A stretch of 64,000 nucleotides of DNA, from NCBI GenBank assembly GCA_945902745.1, contig CAMDNE010000003.1, forward strand, positions 225,669-289,668, written 5' to 3'. The notes under the pieces were generated by a model. It made no database searches. It had not been told where the DNA came from and saw only the letters and a list, made by a program, of their open reading frames with translations. This DNA is from Chitinophaga pinensis (GTDB lineage: Bacteria; Bacteroidota; Bacteroidia; Flavobacteriales_D; Crocinitomicaceae). Position 1 is the stretch's first letter. Every line of letters begins with the position of its first letter. Made by a program: the position numbers and the translations under genes. This document shows positions 28,820 through 40,000 of this stretch, piece by piece.

Positions 28820-29238
28820 TTTTCATAAAACTCAGGTTTTATTAATTCAAGTGTCCGATCCTGAACATTCATGAATATTTGAGTTGTACTTCCTATAGCA
28901 GCAATTTTATTTGTTGTTAGGTTAAGTACTTCATATCTGAAGATGATCTTTGCAGCGTAATGTTTTTCCAAAATTACTTTTACGAGAATCTTTTCGCCGT
29001 AATTAATTGTGGATTTGTGATTAATTTCTGACTTAACAATTGGTGTAAAAAACCCTTCTTTATAGATATCTAAGTATTCAACGCCGTATTTTATTCCGAA
29101 ACTTTCTCGCCCATCTTCAAAATATTTCAGGTAATTCCCATGCCATACCACTCCCATCGCATCAGTTTCACTGAACCTCACATCGATATTAATTGTAGAT
29201 TCAAGAATTTTCATGAAAGAACAATTTTCATTTGACAT
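28786..29238 (-). CDS. Acyl-CoA/ACP thioesterase (4HBT hotdog)
   Basis: VRFSETDAMGVVWHGNYLKYFEDGRESF motif. Confidence 0.9.
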   Translation of the reverse strand: MSNENCSFMKILESTINIDVRFSETDAMGVVWHGNYLKYFEDGRESFGIKYGVEYLDIYKEGFFTPIVKSEINHKSTINYGEKILVKVILEKHYAAKIIFRYEVLNLTTNKIAAIGSTTQIFMNVQDRTLELIKPEFYENWENNQNWKEA

Positions 29239-29639
29239 TTCAATATATCGATGTTTGATGAACGAGCAATTCCTTCAATTAAATGGATATTTTCAAATGT
29301 ATTAATTATACTCACTTGGGTTTCAATCATTGCATTTGTCTTAATCTCATTGAATACCTCCAATTTTGTTATTGCACCAATAAATCCTAAACGTGGTTCA
29401 CTTTCAGCTTCTAAACTACTCAAATATCCAAATCCAGCTGCACACGTCTGAGCAATATTTTCAATGATAGCAGCCTCTGATAAAATGTTGTTTTCAATAA
29501 ATATGTTGTCATTATTGATGAAAAACGAACTAGAGAAACCGGTTTCATTGGCATCTATCAATGAATCAATCATTATAAATGGTTCCCTTTGCGGAATGTA
29601 TGTTTTAATATTTGTTTTCTCAACTAGCATAATAATCAT
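29211..29639 (-). CDS. Hotdog dehydratase, FabA/FabZ-like (ApeP/ApeI type)
   Basis: IPQREPFIMIDSLIDANETGFSSSFFINNDNIFIENNILSEAAIIENIAQTCAAGFGYL. Confidence 0.75.
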   Translation of the reverse strand: MIIMLVEKTNIKTYIPQREPFIMIDSLIDANETGFSSSFFINNDNIFIENNILSEAAIIENIAQTCAAGFGYLSSLEAESEPRLGFIGAITKLEVFNEIKTNAMIETQVSIINTFENIHLIEGIARSSNIDILKCQMKIVLS

Positions 29640-30504
29640 AAAAATTAAACCATTGTGTCGGATTTGAAATCACCATTTCTTCAAGTTTTTTAACATACGA
29701 TTCTGCAATTTCTTCAGGAGAATTATAATCAGAAACAGGTGTAGTTGCACATAAATTATAGTGAGTTCCTTTTCCTTTAACGGCAAAAACAAAAGTAATT
29801 GGAACTTTAAATTTGTGTGCCATAATAAATGGTCCTGCTGGAAATTTGGCAACACTATTTAAAAATTTTACACTTATTGTTTTTTGACCGGCCATAACCC
29901 TATCAGCATGTAAAGCAATTAATTCATTTCTTTTTAATGCTTGATGAATTAAAACTAAATGTGACATATCATTCTTTAGGGGAATCAAATTATACCTTTC
30001 GACCTCTGTAGATTCAGTTAAATATGTTTTAATTTTCTCTACCTCTGCATCAAGCATAAGAATATTAATTTTTGAAGTAATTCTTTCTCCAATTAAATTT
30101 CCAGCATTTTCCCAATTTCCCACATGACCTGAAAAAAGAAAACCACCTTTACCATTTTCATGAATTTCTTTTAAAGCTTTTTCATTATCAAAACTGTGGG
30201 TATAAATTCCTCTTTTTTTTGTTTTCAGCGCTATTCGATCTATTAATACTCTACCAAAAACATTGAAATTTTTCACCGAATTCATAACGGCTTTACCTTT
30301 TGAGAGCCCTAATCCAGTTTGATAAAAGCGAATTAAGCCGTTTCTATTTTTTCTTGAGAAAAGAACAAAATAGGTTGCTACCCAGATGCAAAAAAAATAA
30401 GAAATCCAAACTCCAAAAAAATTGATGCAAAAAACAAAAAATTTATATCCTAAGAGTGAACCTTTTGTTTTACCATCCCATTTTTCATTTATGGTTTTAG
30501 ACAT
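29620..30504 (-). CDS. LpxL/HtrB-like lipid acyltransferase
   Basis: FLFSGHVGNWENAG (HX4-5D/E-type motif), LHADRVMAGQKTISVKFLNSVAKFPAGPFIMAHKF. Confidence 0.85.
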   Translation of the reverse strand: MSKTINEKWDGKTKGSLLGYKFFVFCINFFGVWISYFFCIWVATYFVLFSRKNRNGLIRFYQTGLGLSKGKAVMNSVKNFNVFGRVLIDRIALKTKKRGIYTHSFDNEKALKEIHENGKGGFLFSGHVGNWENAGNLIGERITSKINILMLDAEVEKIKTYLTESTEVERYNLIPLKNDMSHLVLIHQALKRNELIALHADRVMAGQKTISVKFLNSVAKFPAGPFIMAHKFKVPITFVFAVKGKGTHYNLCATTPVSDYNSPEEIAESYVKKLEEMVISNPTQWFNFYDYYAS

Positions 30505-30745
30505 TCATTAATTTTTGTTCAACCAAGTTGTAAAAATCATCAAAAGTTTCCACTGTTTTGAAATCATCAGCAGTAGGTTTAAATCCTAAATTCTCTTCTA
30601 TTAAGACAACTAAATCAACATAGTCAAGGCTGTCTAAATCCAAGGTTTCTCTCAGGTTTTCATTGTCCTTTATTGTATTGATATCTACTTCAAATTCTTC
30701 TGAAAGAAACTTTTTTGTAATAGTTATAATCTCTGATCTCTCCAT
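30497..30745 (-). CDS. Acyl carrier protein
   Basis: 82 aa with LRETLDLDSLDYVDLVVLIEENLGF. Confidence 0.9.
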   Translation of the reverse strand: MERSEIITITKKFLSEEFEVDINTIKDNENLRETLDLDSLDYVDLVVLIEENLGFKPTADDFKTVETFDDFYNLVEQKLMNV

Positions 30746-30758
30746 TTTTAAAGGGTAA

Positions 30759-31982
30759 TTAAGGGTTGTATTTTTTTATTATTAGCGAAGAATTTGTTCC
30801 TCCAAAACCAAAAGAATTGGAAAGGAAACAGTCAATCTTTTTTTCAGTGTATTCTGGAACAACATTTATTTTTTGTGAGTCTTCATCGGGATTCTCAAAA
30901 TTAATATTTGGGGCAATAAAATCATTATTCATCATCAATAACGAATAAACTATCTCACTTGCTCCAGCCATCCAACATTCATGACCTGTCATACTTTTCG
31001 TTGAACTAACAGGAATTTTCGATCCAAAAACATCAGCAATAACTTGTGCTTCTGTTTTATCGCCAACTATAGTTGAAGTTGCATGTGCATTGATATAATC
31101 AATTTCTGAAGGACTAACGCCTGCAAGTTTTAACGACATATTAAGTGATCTATATTGTCCATCAAAATTTGGATTTGAAATATGATCTCCATTTGAAGAA
31201 AATCCGTATCCTACGATTTCTCCATAAATAGGAGCATTTCGTTTTAATGCTGATTCTAAAGACTCAATTATCACTGTTGCTGCTCCACCTGATGGAACCA
31301 AGCCATCACGATCTCTATCAAAAGGTCGACTAGCATTTTGAGGTTGGTCTTGTTTTATTGAAAATGCTCCCAAACCATCAAAACTTCCCATGGCGAAAAT
31401 ATTTATTTCTTGGGCTCCCCCGCAAATAACTCTTTCTTGCAGGCCTTGTTTAATTAAGAGATAACCCATTCCAATTGAATGAGATCCCGAAGCACAAGCC
31501 GCTGATAAAGTAATATTTATACCTTTCAATTTATAAATAGTTGAAAGGTTCATATTTACAGTACAATTCATGTTTTGAAAAATATCACCACTTCCAATTA
31601 AGGTAGTATCTTTTTTCTCACGTACTTTATCAATTGTTTCAATAACAGCTCCGGCAGTAGAATCATTTCCGAAAATGATACCAGTTTCATTTTTCTCAAG
31701 AAAATCAACATCCAAATTTGAATTTTCAAGAGCCTCTTTTGTAGACATATAGGCAAACATGGCAGGCTGATGCATTCCCATTCGTTCTCTTCTAGAAAGA
31801 AACGGTTTTAAATCAGGATCCTTGACAAATCCTGTCAGACTAGATCTATATCCAAAATCATTTCGAATAGGATCGTAAATAATTCCACTTTTCCCATTCT
31901 TTAAAGAATCCAAAACTTCCGTTAAATTTTCACCAATACATGAATAGATCCCAATACCAGTAATTACAACTCTGTTTTCCAT
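30759..31982 (-). CDS. Beta-ketoacyl-ACP synthase (FabB/F-type)
   Basis: ITLSAACASGSHSIGMG, NAHATSTIVGD, STKSMTGHECWMAG. Confidence 0.93.
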   Translation of the reverse strand: MENRVVITGIGIYSCIGENLTEVLDSLKNGKSGIIYDPIRNDFGYRSSLTGFVKDPDLKPFLSRRERMGMHQPAMFAYMSTKEALENSNLDVDFLEKNETGIIFGNDSTAGAVIETIDKVREKKDTTLIGSGDIFQNMNCTVNMNLSTIYKLKGINITLSAACASGSHSIGMGYLLIKQGLQERVICGGAQEINIFAMGSFDGLGAFSIKQDQPQNASRPFDRDRDGLVPSGGAATVIIESLESALKRNAPIYGEIVGYGFSSNGDHISNPNFDGQYRSLNMSLKLAGVSPSEIDYINAHATSTIVGDKTEAQVIADVFGSKIPVSSTKSMTGHECWMAGASEIVYSLLMMNNDFIAPNINFENPDEDSQKINVVPEYTEKKIDCFLSNSFGFGGTNSSLIIKKYNP

Positions 31983-31985
31983 GAA

Positions 31986-32717
31986 TTATGAATATATACC
32001 ACCATTTATATTAATGACTTCACCTGTTATATAGGCCGCCTTATCAGAAGCTAAAAAACTTGCTAAATGTGCTACTTCTTCAGCTTTTCCGAAACGATTT
32101 GCTGGCACCATTTTTTTAAACTCTGCCTCATCAAAATCTGCTGTCATGTCAGAAATAATAAAACCAGGAGCAATTGCATTAACTGTTATATTTCTTTTTG
32201 CTATTTCTTGTGACAACGCTTTTGTGGCTGCAATCATAGCTCCTTTTGCAGCAGAATAATTTGTTTGACCTGGAACACCTTTTAATCCACTTAAAGAAGC
32301 AATATTGATTATTCTTCCAGAACGATTTCTCAGCATTTTTGTAATAACAGCTTGCGTGCAATTATACATTCCTTTCACCGATGTATTCATTACATCATCC
32401 CAATCTTTTTCTGTTACCCAAGGAAATAAATTATCTCTTGTAATTCCAGCGTTATTTACTAACACTTCTATATTTTTATCAGCATTAGCTGCAGTCCAAG
32501 AAGTAATGGCAAGATTTACTTCTTCACTGTTTTTAACATCAAACGGTAATAATTCTGCACTACCACCCAGGTTCTCAATAGCTGATTTTGTTTCCAACGC
32601 AGCATCTTTATTCGAAGAATAATTTATGATGATATGCAACTTCAAATCGGCCGATAATTGCAAGGCTATTGCCTTTCCAATTCCTCTTGAAGCGCCAGTT
32701 ATTAATGCGCATTTCAT
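31986..32717 (-). CDS. fabG: 3-oxoacyl-ACP reductase (SDR, FabG-like)
   Basis: TGASRGIGKAIA, NNAGITRDN, YSAAKGAMIAATKAL, C-terminal NINGGIYS. Confidence 0.92.
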   Translation of the reverse strand: MKCALITGASRGIGKAIALQLSADLKLHIIINYSSNKDAALETKSAIENLGGSAELLPFDVKNSEEVNLAITSWTAANADKNIEVLVNNAGITRDNLFPWVTEKDWDDVMNTSVKGMYNCTQAVITKMLRNRSGRIINIASLSGLKGVPGQTNYSAAKGAMIAATKALSQEIAKRNITVNAIAPGFIISDMTADFDEAEFKKMVPANRFGKAEEVAHLASFLASDKAAYITGEVININGGIYS

Positions 32718-34249
32718 AATTGGGTAGTGGTATTAGTTAATAGTTCGATAATATTACGAATATTTTCAAATTGAGCAATATCTTCTTTTATTATTGGCAT
32801 TACTTTCCTGATTTTCGTGTAAACTTCAATCGTTTTTGGGGAAAGTCTATCTTTTTGTTCTTGACTTAGGATATCAATTGCTTGGCAAACGGCTATCATG
32901 TGTATCGCCATGACTTGAAAACCATTATCAATAACCTTCTTAGTAATTACGGCACTATTTGTTCCCATGCTTACAATGTCCTGATTGTCATTGTTATTTG
33001 GGATGCTATGCACATACATTGAATTTGAAAGCATTTGACTTTCTGCAGTGGTGGATGTTGCAGTAAATTGCATTCCTTGAATTCCAAAATTCAAACCTAA
33101 AACCCCCTTGTTTAAAAAGGCAGGAAATTGATCATTTAAATTATTATTCAAAAGGAAATTCAATTGTCTTTCAGCTAACATCGTCATTTTAGTTACAACT
33201 AATTTGACTTTATCCATTTCTAACGAAATATAATCACCGTGGAAATTTCCGCCATGATATACATTTTGATCTTCAACACTTATTATAGGATTGTCATTCG
33301 TAGAATTCATTTCATTTTCAACAATGCTCCTAGCGACATCCAACGTTTCTTTAACAGGACCTAAAATCTGAGGAACACATCTAATGGAATAATATTCTTG
33401 AATTTTCTTTTTAAATTTTACTTGTTGAAGAACATCATTGTCTAAAAATAACTCCTCCCTTTTTTTGATTAATTTGCTGTCTGCCAATAAATCACGCATT
33501 TCTTTTGCCACATACATTTGACCTGGGTGGTGCTTCACCTTATTTAATCCTTCAGAAAAAGAATCGTCATAGGCTTCAACAATTTCATTAATAATTGAAG
33601 AAGAAATAATTCCCCAATTTAACAAACGATATGCGTAAATTAAATTCACGGCACCAATTCCTGTCATACAAGATGTGCCATTCATCAGCCCTAAACCATC
33701 TCTTAATTGAATCTCGAGTGATTCTATTCCTAATTCTTTAAGTACATCTGCAGTTGGTCGTCTAACACCCTTATATCGGACATAACCTTCACCAATTAAG
33801 TTTAATGCTAAGTGAGCTAATTGAACTAAATCTCCACTAGCTCCTACTCCTCCGTGTTCATAAATTTCCGGATAGATTTCATTATTAAGAAATTGAGTTA
33901 ATTGTTCAATAACGCCATAACTTATACCTGAATTACCTTGAAGAAAATTATTGATTCTCGACACTAAAACAGCTCTAACACTTTCGTCGTCAATTGGTTT
34001 TCCCAATCCAGAAGAGTGACTTCTAATTAAATTATATTGAAGTTGATTTAATTTGTCATCATCTATTTTAAATTGAGCCATTGGGCCAAAACCCGTGTTA
34101 ATTCCATAAATGATTTTATCGCTAGAAAAATTCTTTAAGAATGAAAACGAATTATTAATTTGATTTTTAATGGAATCATTTAACTCTAATTTATTTAGAT
34201 TTAAAGCAATGTTCTCAATGTCAATTAAATCAACTTTACCTATACTCAT
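32714..34249 (-). CDS. Aromatic amino acid ammonia-lyase (probable tyrosine ammonia-lyase of the Flavobacterium type)
   Basis: MIO motif GGVGASGDLVQLAHLALNLIGEG; IYGINTGFGPMAQF; QYNLIRSHSSGLG; YHGGNFHGDYISLEMDK. Confidence 0.93.
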   Translation of the reverse strand: MSIGKVDLIDIENIALNLNKLELNDSIKNQINNSFSFLKNFSSDKIIYGINTGFGPMAQFKIDDDKLNQLQYNLIRSHSSGLGKPIDDESVRAVLVSRINNFLQGNSGISYGVIEQLTQFLNNEIYPEIYEHGGVGASGDLVQLAHLALNLIGEGYVRYKGVRRPTADVLKELGIESLEIQLRDGLGLMNGTSCMTGIGAVNLIYAYRLLNWGIISSSIINEIVEAYDDSFSEGLNKVKHHPGQMYVAKEMRDLLADSKLIKKREELFLDNDVLQQVKFKKKIQEYYSIRCVPQILGPVKETLDVARSIVENEMNSTNDNPIISVEDQNVYHGGNFHGDYISLEMDKVKLVVTKMTMLAERQLNFLLNNNLNDQFPAFLNKGVLGLNFGIQGMQFTATSTTAESQMLSNSMYVHSIPNNNDNQDIVSMGTNSAVITKKVIDNGFQVMAIHMIAVCQAIDILSQEQKDRLSPKTIEVYTKIRKVMPIIKEDIAQFENIRNIIELLTNTTTQL

Positions 34250-34261
34250 TATACTACCTAA

Positions 34262-35311
34262 TTATGCCAGTTTGACTTCTAAAATTGTATGAAAACTATC
34301 CTGATGAAGATTATGCTCATTAACGCATTTTAATCCTGCTTTTTCTATGATATATTTTAATGTTCGTGAAGAATACATTCTACTATTTCCATTTGCCATT
34401 GCCGTAAAATACAATGAAGTTGCAGCAAGACTTAGTTTCGCTGCTGGAAAAACTTGATCATCAAGAAACGTCTCCATGATATAAATTGTCGAATTTGGGG
34501 ATGCATTTGCCTTAATTTTCAGCAAGATCGACTCTATTTCATTTTCACTAAAACAATCTAAGAATTGACTCATCCAATAAACATCTGCTCCACTAGGAAT
34601 AACTGAAGTTGGATTTAACAAATCAATTTCTTGAAAGGATATACGGTCCTTTATAGCATCATTCTTTTCAATAGTTGCTTTTGCAACCTTTAATTGACCA
34701 GGTAAATCAAAAATTTTAACCTGAACATCACTATCAAAATTCGCACTCGCAATTGCCCATTTACCAGTGTTTCCTCCAATGTCAAATATCATTTTTGGTC
34801 TATTTTCGAAAATAATAGCTAAAGCATCTGAAAATGAATTATCTGAATAAAAATGATCAAAATCAAACCAAGATTTTTTAACTTCTGCGGGCAATTCAGA
34901 CAAGCCTTCATATACTGTTTTCCAATCACCAAACACTTTCAATCCTTTCGGTGAACCATCTGTAATCGCATCTTTCAAAAAGAATAATCCATTGTAACAA
35001 ACATCTTGTGTAAACTTCATATTCACCTGTGTCATTTCATCTCGCAAGATAAAATAACCTAGCTTTGATAAAAGAAATGTTCCTGGTGTAATTTCATCAA
35101 CAATACCAGCTGATTCGGCCATTTCTACTAAAACAGTAACACCGTATTTTGAAACATTTGTTTGTTCTGAAATTTCATCAAAGTTCAACCCGTTTTTAGA
35201 ATTGTTCAAGGCATCTAAAATTCCTAATTCCGACATGGAATACACTGCTTGAAAAATGAAAGGGCTAAAAACGATTTTTTGAGCCTCGTAAAGTGCTGAA
35301 ATGGCTTTCAT
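34262..35311 (-). CDS. SAM-dependent O-methyltransferase (winged-helix dimerisation type)
   Basis: N-terminal wHTH-like (ILDALNNSKNGLNFDEISEQTNVSKYGVTVLVEMAESAGIV); SAM motif MIFDIGGNTGKWAIA. Confidence 0.9.
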   Translation of the reverse strand: MKAISALYEAQKIVFSPFIFQAVYSMSELGILDALNNSKNGLNFDEISEQTNVSKYGVTVLVEMAESAGIVDEITPGTFLLSKLGYFILRDEMTQVNMKFTQDVCYNGLFFLKDAITDGSPKGLKVFGDWKTVYEGLSELPAEVKKSWFDFDHFYSDNSFSDALAIIFENRPKMIFDIGGNTGKWAIASANFDSDVQVKIFDLPGQLKVAKATIEKNDAIKDRISFQEIDLLNPTSVIPSGADVYWMSQFLDCFSENEIESILLKIKANASPNSTIYIMETFLDDQVFPAAKLSLAATSLYFTAMANGNSRMYSSRTLKYIIEKAGLKCVNEHNLHQDSFHTILEVKLA

Positions 35312-35456
35312 CTATATATCTTCTATCTATTTATCTTTAGAATTACAAATTCCCATTTTTTAAAGAAAAACAAAGATGTGAATATTTATTCATTAAATTG
35401 CCGAAACTGACGATAATACCATCAAATTATTGTTCATTTTATTATCTTTGGTGCTT

Positions 35457-37049
35457 ATGGCGAATAAAGATTTTGATGTAATTATAATTGGAGCAGGAAT
35501 TAGCGGCCTTACTGCCGCCGCACTTCTTTCAAAATCTGGACTTAAAGTTTGTGTTTTAGAAAGGCATTATTTAATAGGCGGTTATTTACAAGGTTTCGAA
35601 AGAAAGGGATTTATTTTTGACACTGCCATTCATTGGTTAAATCAGTGTGGTGAAAATGGCACTGTAACCAAAGTTTTTGAATATTTAGGTACTGATTTCC
35701 CTCGACCAATAACGATGAAAACGATTCACAAACACATTACAAGTGATTATGAATTTGTCTTAACCAACAATCCAGAAATATTAAAGAATCAATTAATAAA
35801 AGATTTTCCTCTTGAAGAGAAAGGGATTAAGAATTTCTTCAAAGCAGCTCAAAAAGTTGCAGCTGTTTCAAATAATTTCCCCAAATTCTTCATATCAAAT
35901 GAGGCTATGGGGGGCGTTAGAAAATGGACATTTAGTTTGAAACAATTACGGATCATTTTTCCAATCATTAAATACGCTTTGTACGGCGGCGACAAAGGAG
36001 TGAAAAAGGGATTGAAAAAGTTCTTTAGTGATGATGAGATGTTAAAGTTGTTTTGTTCTGAACCAGATCTTCTTTCATGCCTTTTCCCAATAGCATGGGC
36101 TTATAATCAAGATTATCAAAACCCACCAATTGGCGGTAGTAAAGTAATACCTGAATGGTTGGAGTCAAAAATAATTAAAAACGGATCTGAAGTATTGACA
36201 AGTGCTGAAGTTGTAAAAATAGATATTGAAAACAATGAATTTCGAGGTGTAACCTATAAACAAAGACACAAAGAATATTCATTAACTGCGACTCACTTAA
36301 TTGCAGCATGTGATATCGATACCGTTTATAATAAATTGTTGCCTGATACAGCGATTCCACAAAAGTTAAAAACGAAGATGGATAATTCAGAACTTTACAG
36401 TTCATCTTTGACAATTTCTATTGCCTTAACGTGTACGGCAGAATCGTTAGGCTTTGGTGATGTTATGCTCTACATTTTCAATGAAGAAACCGCTAGATCT
36501 GAGCATTTATCAGGAGACCCACACAAATCATTTATCAGTATACTTGCCCCTACTGTCAGGGATAAAACGTTAGCTCCTGAAAATATGGGAACTTTAAATG
36601 TTTTTGTTCCGGCATGGATGATGTATGAAGATAATTGGAAAACAACAGTCAATTCAAAAGGTGAATTTGTTAGAACTGATGCGTATAAAAAACTGAAAGA
36701 TGATTTTGCACAAATTATTTTTGAAAGAATAGAAAAACAAATTTGTCCTGATCTTCGAAAGCATATCCTTTTTTATGAAGTTGCAACTCCCATTACGTAT
36801 CACAGATACACCCACAATAAAGATGGTTCAATGATGGGAACAAGACCAGGTAAAGTGAACATGAAATCCAAAGTAGCGCATTACAAATCACCTGTAAAAA
36901 ACATTTTCATTGGAGGACATTGGGCAGAACTAGGTGGTGGAGTTCCAATCGCTGTTAAAGCAGCATACAATGCAAGTTTAATGGTGTTAAAAGATTTGAA
37001 TAAAGAAGAATATAAAAAACTCATTGAATATCCAAAAACATGGCTTTAA
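35457..37049 (+). CDS. NAD(P)/FAD-dependent oxidoreductase, phytoene desaturase-like
   Basis: DFDVIIIGAGISGLTAAALLSKSGLKVCVLERHYLIGGYLQGFERKGFIFDTAIHWL. ORF track starts at TTG 35430; ATG at 35457 (MANKDFDVII) preferred because TATCTTTG (35443-35450) lies between the two starts. Confidence 0.9.
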   Translation: MANKDFDVIIIGAGISGLTAAALLSKSGLKVCVLERHYLIGGYLQGFERKGFIFDTAIHWLNQCGENGTVTKVFEYLGTDFPRPITMKTIHKHITSDYEFVLTNNPEILKNQLIKDFPLEEKGIKNFFKAAQKVAAVSNNFPKFFISNEAMGGVRKWTFSLKQLRIIFPIIKYALYGGDKGVKKGLKKFFSDDEMLKLFCSEPDLLSCLFPIAWAYNQDYQNPPIGGSKVIPEWLESKIIKNGSEVLTSAEVVKIDIENNEFRGVTYKQRHKEYSLTATHLIAACDIDTVYNKLLPDTAIPQKLKTKMDNSELYSSSLTISIALTCTAESLGFGDVMLYIFNEETARSEHLSGDPHKSFISILAPTVRDKTLAPENMGTLNVFVPAWMMYEDNWKTTVNSKGEFVRTDAYKKLKDDFAQIIFERIEKQICPDLRKHILFYEVATPITYHRYTHNKDGSMMGTRPGKVNMKSKVAHYKSPVKNIFIGGHWAELGGGVPIAVKAAYNASLMVLKDLNKEEYKKLIEYPKTWL

Positions 37050-37080
37050 TCCCCAATTTAAAAAATAAGCTGCGCTATTA

Positions 37081-40000
37081 ATGGGTAATTTCCTCTCAAA
37101 TATTGTTAACTATTTTATTTCAAAACCATGGCTATTTTTAGTTCTGTTTTTAGGGATTTTAGGCTATTTAATTAATGGATTATTTCAATTAAATATTAAC
37201 GAAGATTTGTATTCAGTTTTTCCTAAAAGTGAAGAATACAAAAAATTCAATACTATCATTCAAGAGAATGCTATCAACAAGCAAATAATTTTTTCAATTG
37301 ATGCTATTGATGATCCAGAAAAATTAGAAGAACAACTTGATAAAATAAACACTGACTTATCAATAAAATTTAAAAGTAGTATTAATGACATCACTATTTA
37401 TAGGAATGTTAATGAAAAAAACCTCATCAATTTCTTACAGAAAACAACTGTTTTAAATTTAAACGATCCTGACTATATTGAAATCGAGCGAAAATTAAAT
37501 AAAGATTCCATCGAATTTATTTTAAATAAAGTTTCTAAAAAACTCGCTGGTGGTAATGGTTTTTTTCTTAAAAGTTTTTTTGCTTTAGACCCATTGGGAT
37601 TAACATTTAAACAATTAGAAAAAGTAAAGCCAGAACAAGGTAAACAATCATACATTGTAAAAGATGGTTTAATTTATACAAAAAACGAAAAAAGAATTTT
37701 ATTTTTTGGATCCATTGCAGGTGATTCAAAAGATATAAAGCGGTTAAATGAACTCAACAATGATTTAATAGTTTACAAGAAAACTATAAATAAGAAGGAG
37801 AAATTAAACTTTGACTATTTTGGGACATTCCAAATAGCTGTTGAAAATGCAAACCAAGTAAAAGCTGATACTTATATAACTTCCTTCTTAAGTATTGGTT
37901 TAATTCTATTACTCTTAGTCATATATTACCGAAGTATTCTTGCTCCATTTTATTTTGTTTTCCCTGCACTTTTTGGAGTTTTAAGTGGGATGGGAATGGT
38001 TGGATATATTGAACCAAATATTAGTGCCATCTCTCTTGCAACATCATCTGTATTAATTGGAATTGTACTGGATTACACTTTCCATTTTTTCACGCATTAT
38101 AAACACACCGGTGATTTACTTTTAACCATCAAGGAAATTAGCTCCCCAATGATTGTTGGTAGTTTTACGACGGTCGCTGCATTGGCTGCATTGCTTTTTG
38201 CTGAATCAGTTATTCTTCAAAATTTCGGGTTAATTGCACTTTTCACATTGGTGGGATCAGTAATCTTTACGCTTCTATTTCAGCCCATTTTATTTGCACT
38301 ATTAAAATTAAAAATTCCTACTTCAGTATTAAAATCCAAAAACAAGAAAATGCCAAAACTCTTTTTGAGATTAGGTTTTTTATTAGTCGGAATAATCACG
38401 TGCATATCGTTTTTAACAGGTTTAAATATCTCATTCGATGCAGATATAAATAACCTTTCTTTTCATTCAGATGAATTGAAAAAAAAGGAAGATTTCTTCA
38501 CTGGGATAAATCCAGGAGAAGAGAAAAAATTCTACATTATTTCCTCTCAAGAATCTTTAGAAAAGGGAAAAGAATCAAATTATCAAGTATATGACTCAAT
38601 TGTTAGCAATCGTAAAAAATTTGAAATAAGTGAAATTATTTCCACTGCACCTTATTTACCGCCAGCGAGTGAGATAAATACGCATTATCGAAAATGGCTT
38701 TCCTTTTGGGAAGACAAACAAGAATTTGTGAAAGCACAAATTACGGAAACTTCTGTTCCTCTCAATTTATCAAAAAAAGCCTTTAACCCCTTTTATAATT
38801 GGATTCAAGAGAACACTTTTGATGCATCTCAAGGAGAAGATTTAGTTGAAGAAATTGGGCTGTCAAAATTCAGTTATTTCAAAAACGGTAAACATACTTT
38901 CATTACGAGTATCGTTTTAGAAAGAGATAAATTACAAGAATGCAAGACAATGTTAAAGACAATTCCAAATGTATATATTTTGGATATTTCTGAGATGACG
39001 GAACTGATGCTTAACTCTGTACAAAAAGACTTTAATTTTTTACTTGTTTTTTCAGCTTTATTAGTCTTTGTTACACTCTTATTAATTTATGGTAGAATTG
39101 AACTTGCTTTGTTTGCCTTCTTACCTTTGGTTCTTGGTTGGATATGGATTTTAGGGATTACAAATTTCTTCGATATCAAATTCAACTTTGTAAACATCGT
39201 AATTACGACCTTTATTTTCGGTCTGGGAGATGATTTCAGTATTTTCACAACTGACGGATTAATTCAGCAATATCGAACCGGAAGCACGTCCTATAAATCT
39301 TATAGATCTGCTATTGTCTTGTCAGGATTGACAACAATTTTTGGAACAGGTGCATTGTTTTTTGCCGATCATCCTGCTATTCATTCAATTGCTTTGATTA
39401 GTGTTGTAGGTATTTCTACAATCTTACTAATAACACTTTTCTTACAACCTTACATCTTCAATTTCTTTGTCTTTAATCGTCTAAAGAAAAAACTTAACCC
39501 TGTCACATTTTTCACGTTAATTTTCAGTATTATTCTTTTCAGTTATTTCTTTATTGGCAGTATTCTTTTAAGTCTTTTCTTGATTTTCATTTTATTTCCT
39601 TTACCTATCAAAAAAATAAAAAAACGTGCTTTTCTGAACTATCTTATTTCAAAATTGACTAAATCCGTTATATACTTCGGTTTTCATCTTAAAAAACGAA
39701 TTTTTATTGACAACGTTGATTTCACCAAACCAAAAATTATTGTTGCCAATCACACTTCTTTTCTAGATATTCTTCTGGTTCTTATGATTAATCCAAAGAC
39801 CGTAATAATGGTTAAAAGTTGGGTTTATAATTCCCCTGTTTTCGGTATTTTTATTCGTTATGCAGGATTTCCTTATGCTAAGGAAGGTGCTTCCATGAAT
39901 TTAATTGAAATTCAAAAAAGAATCGATGAAGGATATTCAATTGTCATATTCCCAGAAGGAACGAGAAGTACTGATGGTGAAATGAATCGTTTTCATAAAG

